A stretch of 64,000 nt of DNA from an uncultured Aquimarina sp. (lineage in GTDB: Bacteria; Bacteroidota; Bacteroidia; Flavobacteriales; Flavobacteriaceae): NCBI GenBank assembly GCA_947500845.1, contig CANMTP010000003.1:306813-370812 (forward strand). Direction: 5' to 3'. Every line of letters begins with the position of its first letter. The stretch's first letter is position 1. The position numbers and the translations under genes were made by a program. This document shows, in pieces, positions 34,882 through 43,641 of this stretch. A model generated the notes under the pieces. It saw only the letters and a list, made by a program, of their open reading frames with translations. It did not search any database and was not told the DNA's origin.

Positions 34882-35934
34882 ATGATGATTTTAAAAAACT
34901 TATTGATATTGACGTTAGTGTTTTCTATTCCTCTTTTTTCTCAAGAAAAGAATACATACAAGATCCAAACAGTTGCATTTTATAATCTTGAAAATTTATT
35001 TGATACGCAAGATGATCCACTAACATTTGATGACGACAGGACACCTAGCGGAAAGGATCATTGGACAGAAGAAGTCTATAGACAAAAGCTAAAAAACATG
35101 GCTGAGGTGATTTCTAAAATAGGAACAGACGTTACCCAAAACTCTCCTGTTATTGTTGGTGTTTGTGAAATTGAAAACAGAAAGGTGCTGGAAGACCTTG
35201 TCAACCAAACCTCACTAATAAAAAGGAAGTATGGGATTATACATTTTGATTCACCGGACAGAAGAGGGATTGATGTTGCATTGTTATATCAAAAGTCGTT
35301 ATTTAAACCTAAAAAAATGAGGAACTACGAATTGATAATCTACGACAGCTATGATAATAGCAAACGTATATATACAAGAGATCAATTGGTAGTGAGCGGT
35401 TATCTTGATGGAGATTTGATGCATTTTATTGTAAACCATTGGCCAAGTAGGAGAGGTGGAGAAGCAAGAAGTTTATATAAAAGAGAAAAAGCAGCGAGAT
35501 TAAACAAAAAAATTATGGATTCTCTTTTTGCAATGGATCCTTATGCAAAGATTATTACTATGGGTGATTTTAATGATGCTCCCGATGATCAAAGCATGAA
35601 AAAAATACTTCAGGCAAAGTCAAAAAAGAATAACGTAGCATTAAAGGAGTTATACAACCCTATGTACAATATCGCCAAAAAAGGTATAGGTACCCATGCC
35701 TGGCGGGATACTTGGGCAATATTTGATCAAATCATCCTGTCAGAAGCATTTTTGGATACCGATTATACAACCTATAGATATTTTAAGGCAGGGGTATTTA
35801 ATGAAGATTTTTTAATTACTCAAAAAGGAAAATATAAAGGATATCCCTTTCGTAGTTATGCTAACGGGAGTTACACAGGAGGGTATAGTGATCATTTCCC
35901 GGTGTATATGTACTTGATTAAACAAAAAAAGTGA
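34882..35934 (+). CDS. Secreted endonuclease/exonuclease/phosphatase (EEP) family enzyme
   Basis: The 350-residue protein has a signal peptide (MMILKNLLILTLVFSIPLFSQ). EEP motifs are FYNLENLFDTQDDP (residues about 32-45), GVCEIENRKVLEDL (metal-binding Glu), FDSPDRRGIDVALLY, FIVNHWPSRRGG, ITMGDFNDAPDD (catalytic D-N) and GGYSDHFPVYMYL (His of the C-terminal motif). The family includes DNase I-like nucleases and phosphatases. The product is likely periplasmic or exported. It is divergent from the TonB receptor/DUF5689 operon. A close relative without a signal peptide lies at 52135. Confidence 0.9.
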   Translation: MMILKNLLILTLVFSIPLFSQEKNTYKIQTVAFYNLENLFDTQDDPLTFDDDRTPSGKDHWTEEVYRQKLKNMAEVISKIGTDVTQNSPVIVGVCEIENRKVLEDLVNQTSLIKRKYGIIHFDSPDRRGIDVALLYQKSLFKPKKMRNYELIIYDSYDNSKRIYTRDQLVVSGYLDGDLMHFIVNHWPSRRGGEARSLYKREKAARLNKKIMDSLFAMDPYAKIITMGDFNDAPDDQSMKKILQAKSKKNNVALKELYNPMYNIAKKGIGTHAWRDTWAIFDQIILSEAFLDTDYTTYRYFKAGVFNEDFLITQKGKYKGYPFRSYANGSYTGGYSDHFPVYMYLIKQKK

Positions 35935-35951
35935 CCAAATTTTGGTCACTT
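35929..35951. terminator. Bidirectional terminator between the EEP gene and the small lipoprotein gene
   Basis: The stem pairs AAGTGACCAAA with TTTGGTCACTT around a single-base apex, with A and T runs outside. The EEP stop codon lies inside the stem. Confidence 0.85.
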
Positions 35952-35969
35952 TTTTTTGTTATCAGTTAA

Positions 35970-36221
35970 CTATAATCCTATAGTAATAGTACCAGAACAA
36001 AGTGTATCTGCATACTCTTCAAAAGTTACTCCTTCTGGAAGTGTAATGGTTTCTGACTCGCCACCACCTGAAGTTGTAACTGTTCCATCACCATTATCGC
36101 AAATAGAAATAGGAGCACCAAGTAAAGAACAGTCTCTACAGTTTCCACCATCATCATCACTACCGCAAGAAGTAAATCCAAGAGCTAAGGCAAATACTGC
36201 CACATACATAAGTTTTTTCAT
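35970..36221 (-). CDS. Small acidic lipoprotein, unknown
   Basis: The 83-residue protein has a lipobox (GFTSC, Cys at residue 19). A short Asp/Gly stretch follows (GSDDDGGN), typical of Bacteroidota surface-exposed lipoproteins. Four more cysteines (CRDCSLLGAPISICD and DTLCSG) could form two disulfides. The function is unknown. It has a textbook promoter at 36256-36286, suggesting that it is well expressed. Confidence 0.72.
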   Translation of the reverse strand: MKKLMYVAVFALALGFTSCGSDDDGGNCRDCSLLGAPISICDNGDGTVTTSGGGESETITLPEGVTFEEYADTLCSGTITIGL

Positions 36222-36255
36222 AATCTGGGGGTTTAAGTTTAAATTTTTACCGCCC

Positions 36256-36286
36256 CAAATATACGTGAATAACTTATATTAACAAA
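36256..36286 (-). promoter_or_regulatory. Promoter of the small lipoprotein gene
   Basis: On the minus strand, TTTG (36283-36286), N19, TATATTTG (36256-36263): an exact match to the Bacteroidota promoter pattern. Confidence 0.75.
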
Positions 36287-36340
36287 TTTTTATGTTAAAA
36301 AAATGTTTTTGGTCGACAATTTATGTTTTTGGTCGAAATA

Positions 36341-38176
36341 TTATTTGACTTCTTCAATGTCGATTGGCTTACCTATGTAAGCTAAATAACTATCTTCTTC
36401 AACTTGTGGTATCTGATCACTGTCAGACGATAAGATCGTGATTTTATTATCTGGATCTTTTAAAAATAGAGGAATAATCTCATTATCATCTTGAGTGAGA
36501 TCAATAAGTGTTTTATAATGCTTATGATTTTTTATTTTTATTTCCTGAATACCAGGATATTTTTCAGCAAGATCCATAAGCTTGTAAAAATCATCGGTTC
36601 GAGAAAATAAGCCTTCTTTCGGGTTATTTTCAGGATCTTTCATTTCTTCAGAAGTTATTAAGCGATAAGATCCATTCTCTCCAAATTGGTTTTTATATTT
36701 ATCGATCGCATACCTGTTGATGTCACTATTTCCTGTAAGTGCCATCAAGTACCCTACATCATTTAACTCTATATTGTCTTTAAGCTGATCTCGAAATATA
36801 TTGCCTTCGATCGCATCTAATCCTAAATCTTTGGATATGTTAATATGGCTTCGGTTATTATCTACCAAAACCACATGGCGATTATTAGTTTTAAGATATG
36901 CTGCAATTAATCTGGATACTTTTGAGGCTCCAATAATTAAAATGCCTTCAGATGTTTTAAGAAAAACACCAACAATTTTGGCAAACATTCTGGCGGTGGT
37001 TGCGTTAAGTAGCACAGTACCCAGAACGATCATAAATACCAAGGGCGTTATATATTCTGCTCCAGGAATGCCATCTTTAGATAGTCTTAATCCAAATAAC
37101 GAAGCAATTCCAGCAGCAACAATCCCCCTTGGTCCTACCCAGCTAATAAATAGTCTTTCGTTGGTTTTGAGGCCTGATCCTATAGAACTTAAAAACACGC
37201 CAACCGGCCGAACTACAAAAACAACAATTGCAAAAAGTAAAACGGCGTTCCAATTAAAGATTAACCGCAGATCTTCGATATTGATGTTGGCAGCAAGTAG
37301 GATAAAAAGTATAGAAATCAAAAGTACGCTCAGCGATTCTTTAAAATATAAGAGTTCTTCGATATTAGGTAGGTTGGTATTACCTAAAACCATACCCATA
37401 ATCACCACAGAAAGTAATCCTGACTCATGAGCAAAAGTGTCTGAAAGCACAAATACAGCCAATACCACTGCCAGCGTAAATACATTCAATAAATAATGAG
37501 GGATGACTTTTTTCTTTATCGCTAGTGCCAAAGCATGGGCAAAAGTAAATCCAAAAGTAAATCCGACAAGAATAATTTTGGCAAATTCGATCAGAGCAGT
37601 AACTGTAAAGTCTTCACCAACACCAGCTCTAATAAATTCAAAATCCAATACAGCAACTAGTGCTCCAATGGGATCAATAAGAATCCCTTCCCATTTTAGC
37701 ACCGCAGAAACATCCTTTTTAAGCGGTATATTTCTTAGTATTGGTGTAATAACAGTAGGTCCCGTAACAATTATCAAAGAAGAAAACAAGAAAGAGATAG
37801 GCCAACTTAAATCGAAAATGAAATGAGCCGCCAAACCTGCTCCAAAAAATGTTACGACAACCCCAACAGTTATTAATTTTACAATAACAGGCCCTACATT
37901 GAGTATTTCACTTTTTTTAAGCGTAAGTCCTCCTTCAAAAAGTATAATACCAATAGCCAAAGACACAAAATAGAATAAGCTTTCTCCCGGAAAAAGTCCA
38001 TTAGCGCCATCCCAAATAGGTTCTATTAACTTTTTACCATCTTCAGTTAATAAAGTTGCAACAGGACCCACTAAAAGCCCAATTAATATGAGTGGTAAGA
38101 TTGCAGGAATTTTAAATTTCCAGGCTACCCACTGTGCCAATATTCCTAATATAATAATTCCTGCGAGTTCTATCAT
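36341..38176 (-). CDS. Cation:proton antiporter (CPA family) with RCK domain
   Basis: The 611-residue protein has about 12 membrane segments in residues 1-400, with TGPTVITPILRNIP (about 138-151) in the transport-site helix region and SWVGPRGIVAAGIASLFGL (about 345-363). A TrkA-N/RCK nucleotide-binding domain follows (about 410-530: EGILIIGASKVSRLIAAYL, VVLVDNNRSHINISKDLG, AIEGNIF). A short C-terminal domain completes it. It likely exchanges Na+ or K+ for H+, with regulation by a nucleotide. It is transcribed alone. Ion preference is not certain. Confidence 0.9.
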   Translation of the reverse strand: MIELAGIIILGILAQWVAWKFKIPAILPLILIGLLVGPVATLLTEDGKKLIEPIWDGANGLFPGESLFYFVSLAIGIILFEGGLTLKKSEILNVGPVIVKLITVGVVVTFFGAGLAAHFIFDLSWPISFLFSSLIIVTGPTVITPILRNIPLKKDVSAVLKWEGILIDPIGALVAVLDFEFIRAGVGEDFTVTALIEFAKIILVGFTFGFTFAHALALAIKKKVIPHYLLNVFTLAVVLAVFVLSDTFAHESGLLSVVIMGMVLGNTNLPNIEELLYFKESLSVLLISILFILLAANINIEDLRLIFNWNAVLLFAIVVFVVRPVGVFLSSIGSGLKTNERLFISWVGPRGIVAAGIASLFGLRLSKDGIPGAEYITPLVFMIVLGTVLLNATTARMFAKIVGVFLKTSEGILIIGASKVSRLIAAYLKTNNRHVVLVDNNRSHINISKDLGLDAIEGNIFRDQLKDNIELNDVGYLMALTGNSDINRYAIDKYKNQFGENGSYRLITSEEMKDPENNPKEGLFSRTDDFYKLMDLAEKYPGIQEIKIKNHKHYKTLIDLTQDDNEIIPLFLKDPDNKITILSSDSDQIPQVEEDSYLAYIGKPIDIEEVK

Positions 38177-38677
38177 GTATTGTGCTTAATCTTGTTTTTT
38201 TGGAGAAAGATCGTAATTTTTTCAAACATAAGAGAAATATAGACAATTTTATAATTTGAAAGATTAAGTTTATATTCTCCCTATTATAATATACAATAAA
38301 TAGTATTACTGGGGGATACACTATATTATAGCTTAAATACAATTCATAATAGGCCTCTTTTTTATCTCAACTTAAAAAAGGAGAAGGTGGTTAACCATTC
38401 AAAAAAGATTTGTTAGTAAGTATAAAAACAGCGAAAGTATAGCTAGAATATTTATAATTCATGTATAAATGGATGATATTAAAGAGTAAACACTATGAAA
38501 TAGTGTTAAAAAGTCTAAAAATTAAATCCTGATACTTCTCTTTTTTTCTATTTTGCAAAGATTTTTAGAAGATTTTGGAATAAGTTGTAATAATTGTGTG
38601 GATCTTGGCTAAAATGCTTGTCGGTGTTCAGATTGCTTTTGAAACACCTAACTTCTAAAAACAATAAATTTTAATAG
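38177..38677. other. Gene-free stretch upstream of the MBL hydrolase gene
   Basis: About 500 AT-rich bases between divergent genes. I see no ORF, RNA gene or strong repeat. A degenerate GGAGAAGGTGGTTAACC segment near 38380 resembles a decayed dispersed repeat. Confidence 0.4.
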
Positions 38678-39538
38678 ATGAATTTATATCCTATAAAAGC
38701 AGGAAATTTTAAACTCGACGGGGGCGCCATGTTTGGTGTAGTGCCAAAAGTCTTATGGAATAAAACAAACCCTGCAGATCAAAATAATCTTATTGATATT
38801 GCAGCACGATGTTTGCTCATCGAAGATGGAGATAAGCTTATTCTTATTGATGCTGGAATGGGAAATAAACAATCAGAAAAATTTTTTAGTTATTATTCAC
38901 TTTGGGGAGATGACAATTTAGACAAATCATTGCAGAAAAAAGGATTCCACAGAAATGATATAACCGATGTATTTATAACACATCTACATTTTGACCATTG
39001 CGGTGGTGTTGTACAATGGAATGATGATAGAACCGGTTACGAATTGGCTTTTAAAAACGCAAAGATTTGGAGTAATGAACAGCATTGGCAATGGGCAATA
39101 GAACCCAACGCCAGAGAAAAAGCTTCTTTTCTAAAAGAAAATATTGTACCCATTCAGGAAAGCGGACACTTACATTTTATCTCGAGAGAAGATAACGTAT
39201 TTCAAAAAGACTCAGAAATAGGTTTTGGCGTGCTTTTTGTTAATGGTCATACAGAAAAACAAATGATTCCGCATATCGAATATAAAGGTAAAACCATAGT
39301 TTTTATGGCAGACTTATTACCTACCGTAGGCCATATACCTTTACCTTATGTAATGGGTTATGACACAAGACCATTATTAACATTAGATGAAAAGAAATTG
39401 TTTCTTGAAAATGCAGCCGATCAAGAATGGTATCTCTTTTTAGAGCATGATGCACATAACGAAATAATAACAGTAAAACATACAGAAAAAGGTGTACGAC
39501 TTAAAGAAGTCTTCACTTGCGATGAAGTATTCAATTAA
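38678..39538 (+). CDS. MBL-fold metallo-hydrolase
   Basis: The 286-residue protein has the metallo-beta-lactamase motif THLHFDHCGG (residues about 104-113), the earlier Asp motif LILIDAGMGNKQ, a further His in NGHTEKQMIPHIE (about 190-202), and a C-terminal His (FLEHDAHNE). This cytoplasmic form, without a signal peptide, resembles lactonase/ribonuclease-Z-like hydrolases of the AHL-lactonase group, but the substrate is open. It is the first of three closely spaced genes (8 and 9 bases apart) with an S8 and an M1 peptidase. Confidence 0.9.
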   Translation: MNLYPIKAGNFKLDGGAMFGVVPKVLWNKTNPADQNNLIDIAARCLLIEDGDKLILIDAGMGNKQSEKFFSYYSLWGDDNLDKSLQKKGFHRNDITDVFITHLHFDHCGGVVQWNDDRTGYELAFKNAKIWSNEQHWQWAIEPNAREKASFLKENIVPIQESGHLHFISREDNVFQKDSEIGFGVLFVNGHTEKQMIPHIEYKGKTIVFMADLLPTVGHIPLPYVMGYDTRPLLTLDEKKLFLENAADQEWYLFLEHDAHNEIITVKHTEKGVRLKEVFTCDEVFN

Positions 39539-39546
39539 TATATAAT

Positions 39547-41223
39547 ATGAAGATGACCCTATTAAATAAAATTTGTATTGCCGCGATATCAATAATTTTG
39601 GTGGGATGTGGTACCCCTGCTATAATCTCAACCCCTATTGAGAATATAGATAGTGTTCCTCTAAAAATTAATCCACTTACAGAAAACCAGTTAAAAGAGT
39701 GGACTTTTTATGATTTAGTTTCTGACACTATACCGGGGATGAGTGTTGAAAAAGCTTATAATGAGATTATTAAAAACAGAAAAGGCCAGACTATAATTGT
39801 AGGAGTAATTGATAGTGGTGTAGACATAGAACACGAAGATGTGGATGATGTTATTTGGACTAACAGCGACGAGATTAAAGGAAATGGTAAGGATGATGAT
39901 AATAATGGGTATATAGATGATATTTATGGTTGGAATTTTCTTGGAGATGCAGAGAACGAAAATTTAGAATATGTTCGTATAATGAAAAAACTGAAACCTA
40001 AATATGACGGCAAATATTTAGCGTCTATCCCGGAAGAAGATCGAGACGAATACCAAAAATATATCGAAGCTAAAGCAGAGTTTGAAAAAGAATATCAAGA
40101 GGCGTTTTCAAATAAACAACAATATGAACAAATATTAGTACAAGCGAAAGCTTCTCACGAGTCAATAACAACAGCTTTAGGCAAAGAAGAGTATTCACAA
40201 GAAGAACTATTACAACTCGAGCCAGAAAACAAAGAAGTAGAGTATCACATGGCGTTTCTTTCTCAAATGTTTAGCTTTCTAGATCCGGGAGATACTATTC
40301 CAGATTTCATAAAAAATCTTGAAGAAGGTATTGAACATTTTACCGAGCAGCTGGATTATAACTTAAATGTAGAACTAGACGGAAGAAAAGTAGTAGGAGA
40401 TAATGTCGATGATATTACTGACACAGGATATGGCGATAATAATGTGATGGGACCAGACCCACAAAAAGAAGGAATTAAACACGGAACTCACGTTGCAGGA
40501 ATCATAGCTGCAGAAAGAAACAATAGCATTGGTATGAATGGTGTTGCTCGAAATGTACAAATAATGGCAATACGAGCTGTTCCTAATGGTGATGAATACG
40601 ATAAGGATATTGCACTTGCTATACGATATGCTGTCGATAATGGCGCCAAAATAATAAATACAAGTTTTGGTAAATATTTTAGCACTCATCCAGAATGGGT
40701 GAGAGAAGCGATCACTTATGCGGCATCAAAAGATGTACTTATTGTCAATGCAGCAGGAAATGAGGCCGAGGACCTAGATCAAAAGGCAGTATATCCAAAT
40801 GATCAAATTGACAACACTTCAGAGGTTGCAGATAATTTTATTACTGTGGGAGCTTTAAATTATGAGTATGGATCTAACCTTGTCGCTGATTTTTCAAACA
40901 TTGGCAAAAGTAATGTAGATGTATTTGCTCCTGGAGTTAAAATTTGGGCTACAACACCTAATAATTCTTATGAGTATTTACAGGGAACTTCTATGGCTGC
41001 CCCTGCTGTGTCTGGAGTAGCCGCCTTAATAAGATCTTTTTATCCTAAACTGAAGGCTTCACAGGTTAAAAAGATTCTAATGGATAGCGGCTTGAGCACA
41101 AAAACAAAGGTTACAGTTGGTGATGATGCTACAAATGTGAAAAGCTTTTCAGAATTATCTAAATCAGGTAGAATGGTGAACCTTTATAATGCTCTTATCA
41201 TGGCAGATAAGATGTCTAAATAA
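39547..41223 (+). CDS. S8 (subtilisin-like) peptidase, lipoprotein
   Basis: The 558-residue protein has a lipoprotein signal with lipobox LVGC (Cys about residue 22). The catalytic triad is Asp89 (VGVIDSGVDIEHEDV), His312 (KHGTHVAGIIAA) and Ser482 (GTSMAAPAVSG). The gap between Asp and His is about 220 residues, far more than the roughly 30 in subtilisin. The insert contains an acidic metal-like segment (NGKDDDNNGYIDDIYG) and coiled-coil helices. It is an envelope-anchored protease. It sits between the MBL and M1 peptidase genes, suggesting joint protein or peptide breakdown. Confidence 0.92.
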   Translation: MKMTLLNKICIAAISIILVGCGTPAIISTPIENIDSVPLKINPLTENQLKEWTFYDLVSDTIPGMSVEKAYNEIIKNRKGQTIIVGVIDSGVDIEHEDVDDVIWTNSDEIKGNGKDDDNNGYIDDIYGWNFLGDAENENLEYVRIMKKLKPKYDGKYLASIPEEDRDEYQKYIEAKAEFEKEYQEAFSNKQQYEQILVQAKASHESITTALGKEEYSQEELLQLEPENKEVEYHMAFLSQMFSFLDPGDTIPDFIKNLEEGIEHFTEQLDYNLNVELDGRKVVGDNVDDITDTGYGDNNVMGPDPQKEGIKHGTHVAGIIAAERNNSIGMNGVARNVQIMAIRAVPNGDEYDKDIALAIRYAVDNGAKIINTSFGKYFSTHPEWVREAITYAASKDVLIVNAAGNEAEDLDQKAVYPNDQIDNTSEVADNFITVGALNYEYGSNLVADFSNIGKSNVDVFAPGVKIWATTPNNSYEYLQGTSMAAPAVSGVAALIRSFYPKLKASQVKKILMDSGLSTKTKVTVGDDATNVKSFSELSKSGRMVNLYNALIMADKMSK

Positions 41224-41232
41224 TATTACATT

Positions 41233-43062
41233 ATGATTAAAAAAATTGCTTTAGTTTTCTCTTTTGTTGTGAGCAGTGTTACCGCTCAGAATAACACCTC
41301 TTATTGGCAGCAACATGTAGATTATACAATGAATGTTGACATGAATGTTGACAATTTTCAATACGAAGGTGTACAAGAATTGATTTATACGAATAATTCT
41401 CCGGATACTTTAAATCAAGTATTTTATCATTTATATTTCAATGCATTTCAACCCGGTAGCGAGATGGATGTTCGTTCTAGAAACCTTCCAGATCCAGATC
41501 CCAGAGTTAAAGACAGAATAAATAAACTTTCACCTAAAGAGATAGGTTTTATAAAAGTTTCTTCGTTGTTGCAGAACAAAAAACCAGTTACCTATAAAGC
41601 AGCAGGAACGGTTTTAGAGGTTACATTAGATAAACCGATTCTTCCAGGTGAAAAAGTCACTTTTTCAATGCAGTTTTTTGGGCAAGTACCAAAACAAATA
41701 CGTCGTTCTGGTCGTAACAATAAAGAAGGAGTTGCTCTGTCAATGACCCAATGGTATCCAAAAATGGCAGAGTATGATTTTGAAGGTTGGCATGCTCATC
41801 CATATATAGCAAGAGAGTTTCATGGAGTTTGGGGAAATTTTGATGTAACTATCAATATTGATAAAAATTATGTTTTAGGAGGTACAGGCTATTTACAAAA
41901 CCCAAAAGAAATAGGCCATGGGTATGAGTCACCAGGAACTAAAATAAAAAATAAAAAAGAAAAGTTATCATGGCACTTTAAAGCGCCAAATGTTCATGAT
42001 TTTGCATGGGTGGCCGATCCAGAATTTTTACATGATACGGTAAAAGTGCCTAATGGGCCTATACTTCATTTTCTGTATAAAAACAATAATGAAATTATAG
42101 ATAATTGGAAAGATTTACAGCCAAAAGCTGTGGAATTGATGCAGTATTTCAGCGAGAAGATTGGTAAGTATCCATACGACCAGTACTCAATTATACAAGG
42201 AGGTGATGGTGGTATGGAGTATGCGATGTGTACGTTAATTACAGGTGAACGTAGTTTTGAAAGCCTGGTTGGGGTGACAGCTCATGAGATGGCCCATTCC
42301 TGGTTTCAGCATGTTCTCGCCACCAACGAGTCTAAACATGAGTGGATGGATGAAGGGTTTACAAGTTATATTTCTACGTTGGCTATGAATGAAGTCATGA
42401 AACAAAACAACCCCAATTCCTTAAAAGGGTCATACAAAAGTTACTTTCAATTGGCAATTTCGGGAGTAGAACAACCGCAAACCACGCAGGCAGATCGTTA
42501 TGCTCATAACGCTGCGTATGGGGCCTCAGCGTATTCTAAAGGGGCAGTCTTTTTGTCTCAACTAGGATATGTAATCGGTGAAGATAACCTCGCAAAGACG
42601 ATAAGAAGATATTATGATGAATGGAAATTTAAACATCCAACACCCAATGATTTTAAGAGAGTAGCAGAGAAGGTATCAGGAATTCAGTTAGACTGGTACT
42701 TAACAGATTGGACTCAAACTACCAATTGGATAGACTATGGTATCAAAGAGGTTGAAGAAGTAAATAGCAAAACTAAAATTACTCTAGAACGTCTAGGGCC
42801 CATGCCTATGCCCATAGATCTTTATGTCGAGTATCAGGATGGAACTATAGAGTCTTTTTATGCACCGTTACGAATGATGCGTGGGGAGAAAGACAATCCC
42901 ATTCCCTCTATAAATAGAACGGTTTTATTAGATTGGCCATGGACCAACCCCACATATTCTGTAGAGATCCCCAAGCCAATTTCTGAAGTTAAAGCGGTAG
43001 CTATTGATATCACTCGCACTATGGCCGATGTAAATCCAAGTAATAACAACTACCCTAATTAG
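41233..43062 (+). CDS. M1-family metallopeptidase, exported
   Basis: The 609-residue protein has a signal peptide (MIKKIALVFSFVVSSVTAQ). Zinc motif HEMAHSWFQ (His351, Glu352, His355) is followed by Glu374 (WMDEGFTSY), the gluzincin arrangement of aminopeptidase N. The exopeptidase motif GGMEYAM is present. The N-terminal domain (about 20-200) has the leukotriene A4 hydrolase/aminopeptidase fold. It likely removes N-terminal residues in the periplasm. It is third in the MBL-S8-M1 run. Confidence 0.92.
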   Translation: MIKKIALVFSFVVSSVTAQNNTSYWQQHVDYTMNVDMNVDNFQYEGVQELIYTNNSPDTLNQVFYHLYFNAFQPGSEMDVRSRNLPDPDPRVKDRINKLSPKEIGFIKVSSLLQNKKPVTYKAAGTVLEVTLDKPILPGEKVTFSMQFFGQVPKQIRRSGRNNKEGVALSMTQWYPKMAEYDFEGWHAHPYIAREFHGVWGNFDVTINIDKNYVLGGTGYLQNPKEIGHGYESPGTKIKNKKEKLSWHFKAPNVHDFAWVADPEFLHDTVKVPNGPILHFLYKNNNEIIDNWKDLQPKAVELMQYFSEKIGKYPYDQYSIIQGGDGGMEYAMCTLITGERSFESLVGVTAHEMAHSWFQHVLATNESKHEWMDEGFTSYISTLAMNEVMKQNNPNSLKGSYKSYFQLAISGVEQPQTTQADRYAHNAAYGASAYSKGAVFLSQLGYVIGEDNLAKTIRRYYDEWKFKHPTPNDFKRVAEKVSGIQLDWYLTDWTQTTNWIDYGIKEVEEVNSKTKITLERLGPMPMPIDLYVEYQDGTIESFYAPLRMMRGEKDNPIPSINRTVLLDWPWTNPTYSVEIPKPISEVKAVAIDITRTMADVNPSNNNYPN

Positions 43063-43117
43063 AAGGTATGTAATAGAAGCAATAAATTTTCTAGGTTGAC
43101 GAAAAAAAATGTTTATC

Positions 43118-43147
43118 TGTCATATTGAGCGTAAACGAAATGTGACG
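43118..43147. repeat. Degenerate dispersed palindromic repeat
   Basis: TGTCATATTGAGCG followed by TAAACGAAATGTGACG: imperfect inverted ends (TGTCA...TGTGACG) and the TTGAGCG...CGAAAT core seen in common bacterial intergenic repeats. It lies between the M1 gene and rnpA. Confidence 0.45.
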
Positions 43148-43221
43148 TTTAAATACATTGTATTTTAATAGGCGCTACTCTATATGCTCTAGTATGAACC
43201 TTATCACTACATTTATGGCCA

Positions 43222-43599
43222 ATGAAGGCGACATTTAACAAAAAAGAAAGACTTAAAAGTAAAAAAGAGATTGAGCTACTTTTTTCTGAAGGAAAGTCTA
43301 TTTCCAAATATCCCATTAGGCTTGTTTATAAGAAAACCTGTTTTGAAGATGGCACCAACATTAAGGCTGCTGTATCAGTAAGTAAACGTCATTTTAAAAA
43401 TGCAGTTGATCGTAATCGTATAAAACGTTTATTGCGTGAAAGTTATAGAAAAAATAAGTATATTGTACCCAACACTACTCATCAATTCGCTTTTATGTTT
43501 TTATATTCTGGTAAAGAAATACCAGAATATAAATTAATAGAATCTAGAATAAAAGGAATATTACAAAAATTTGTTGAACAAGAGATAGCATCAATATAG
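43222..43599 (+). CDS. rnpA: Ribonuclease P protein component
   Basis: The 125-residue protein has the expected RnpA size. The conserved RNR region is KRHFKNAVDRNRIKRLLRE (residues about 55-73), preceded by the AAVSVSK strand. It binds the catalytic RNA and pre-tRNA. The usual neighbours rpmH and yidC are not next to it. It lies upstream of an S41 peptidase on the same strand (42-base gap). Confidence 0.94.
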   Translation: MKATFNKKERLKSKKEIELLFSEGKSISKYPIRLVYKKTCFEDGTNIKAAVSVSKRHFKNAVDRNRIKRLLRESYRKNKYIVPNTTHQFAFMFLYSGKEIPEYKLIESRIKGILQKFVEQEIASI

Positions 43600-43641
43600 T
43601 TTCTAAACTTAGTATTTGATTGTGATTATAAAAATATATCT

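Noticed and set aside
36801..37430. A 209-codon plus-strand frame
   Set aside because: It is antisense to the cation/proton antiporter gene, whose motifs are complete on the other strand.
43222..43599. Origin-region rpmH-rnpA-yidC cluster
   Set aside because: rnpA is present, but neither rpmH nor yidC is next to it.
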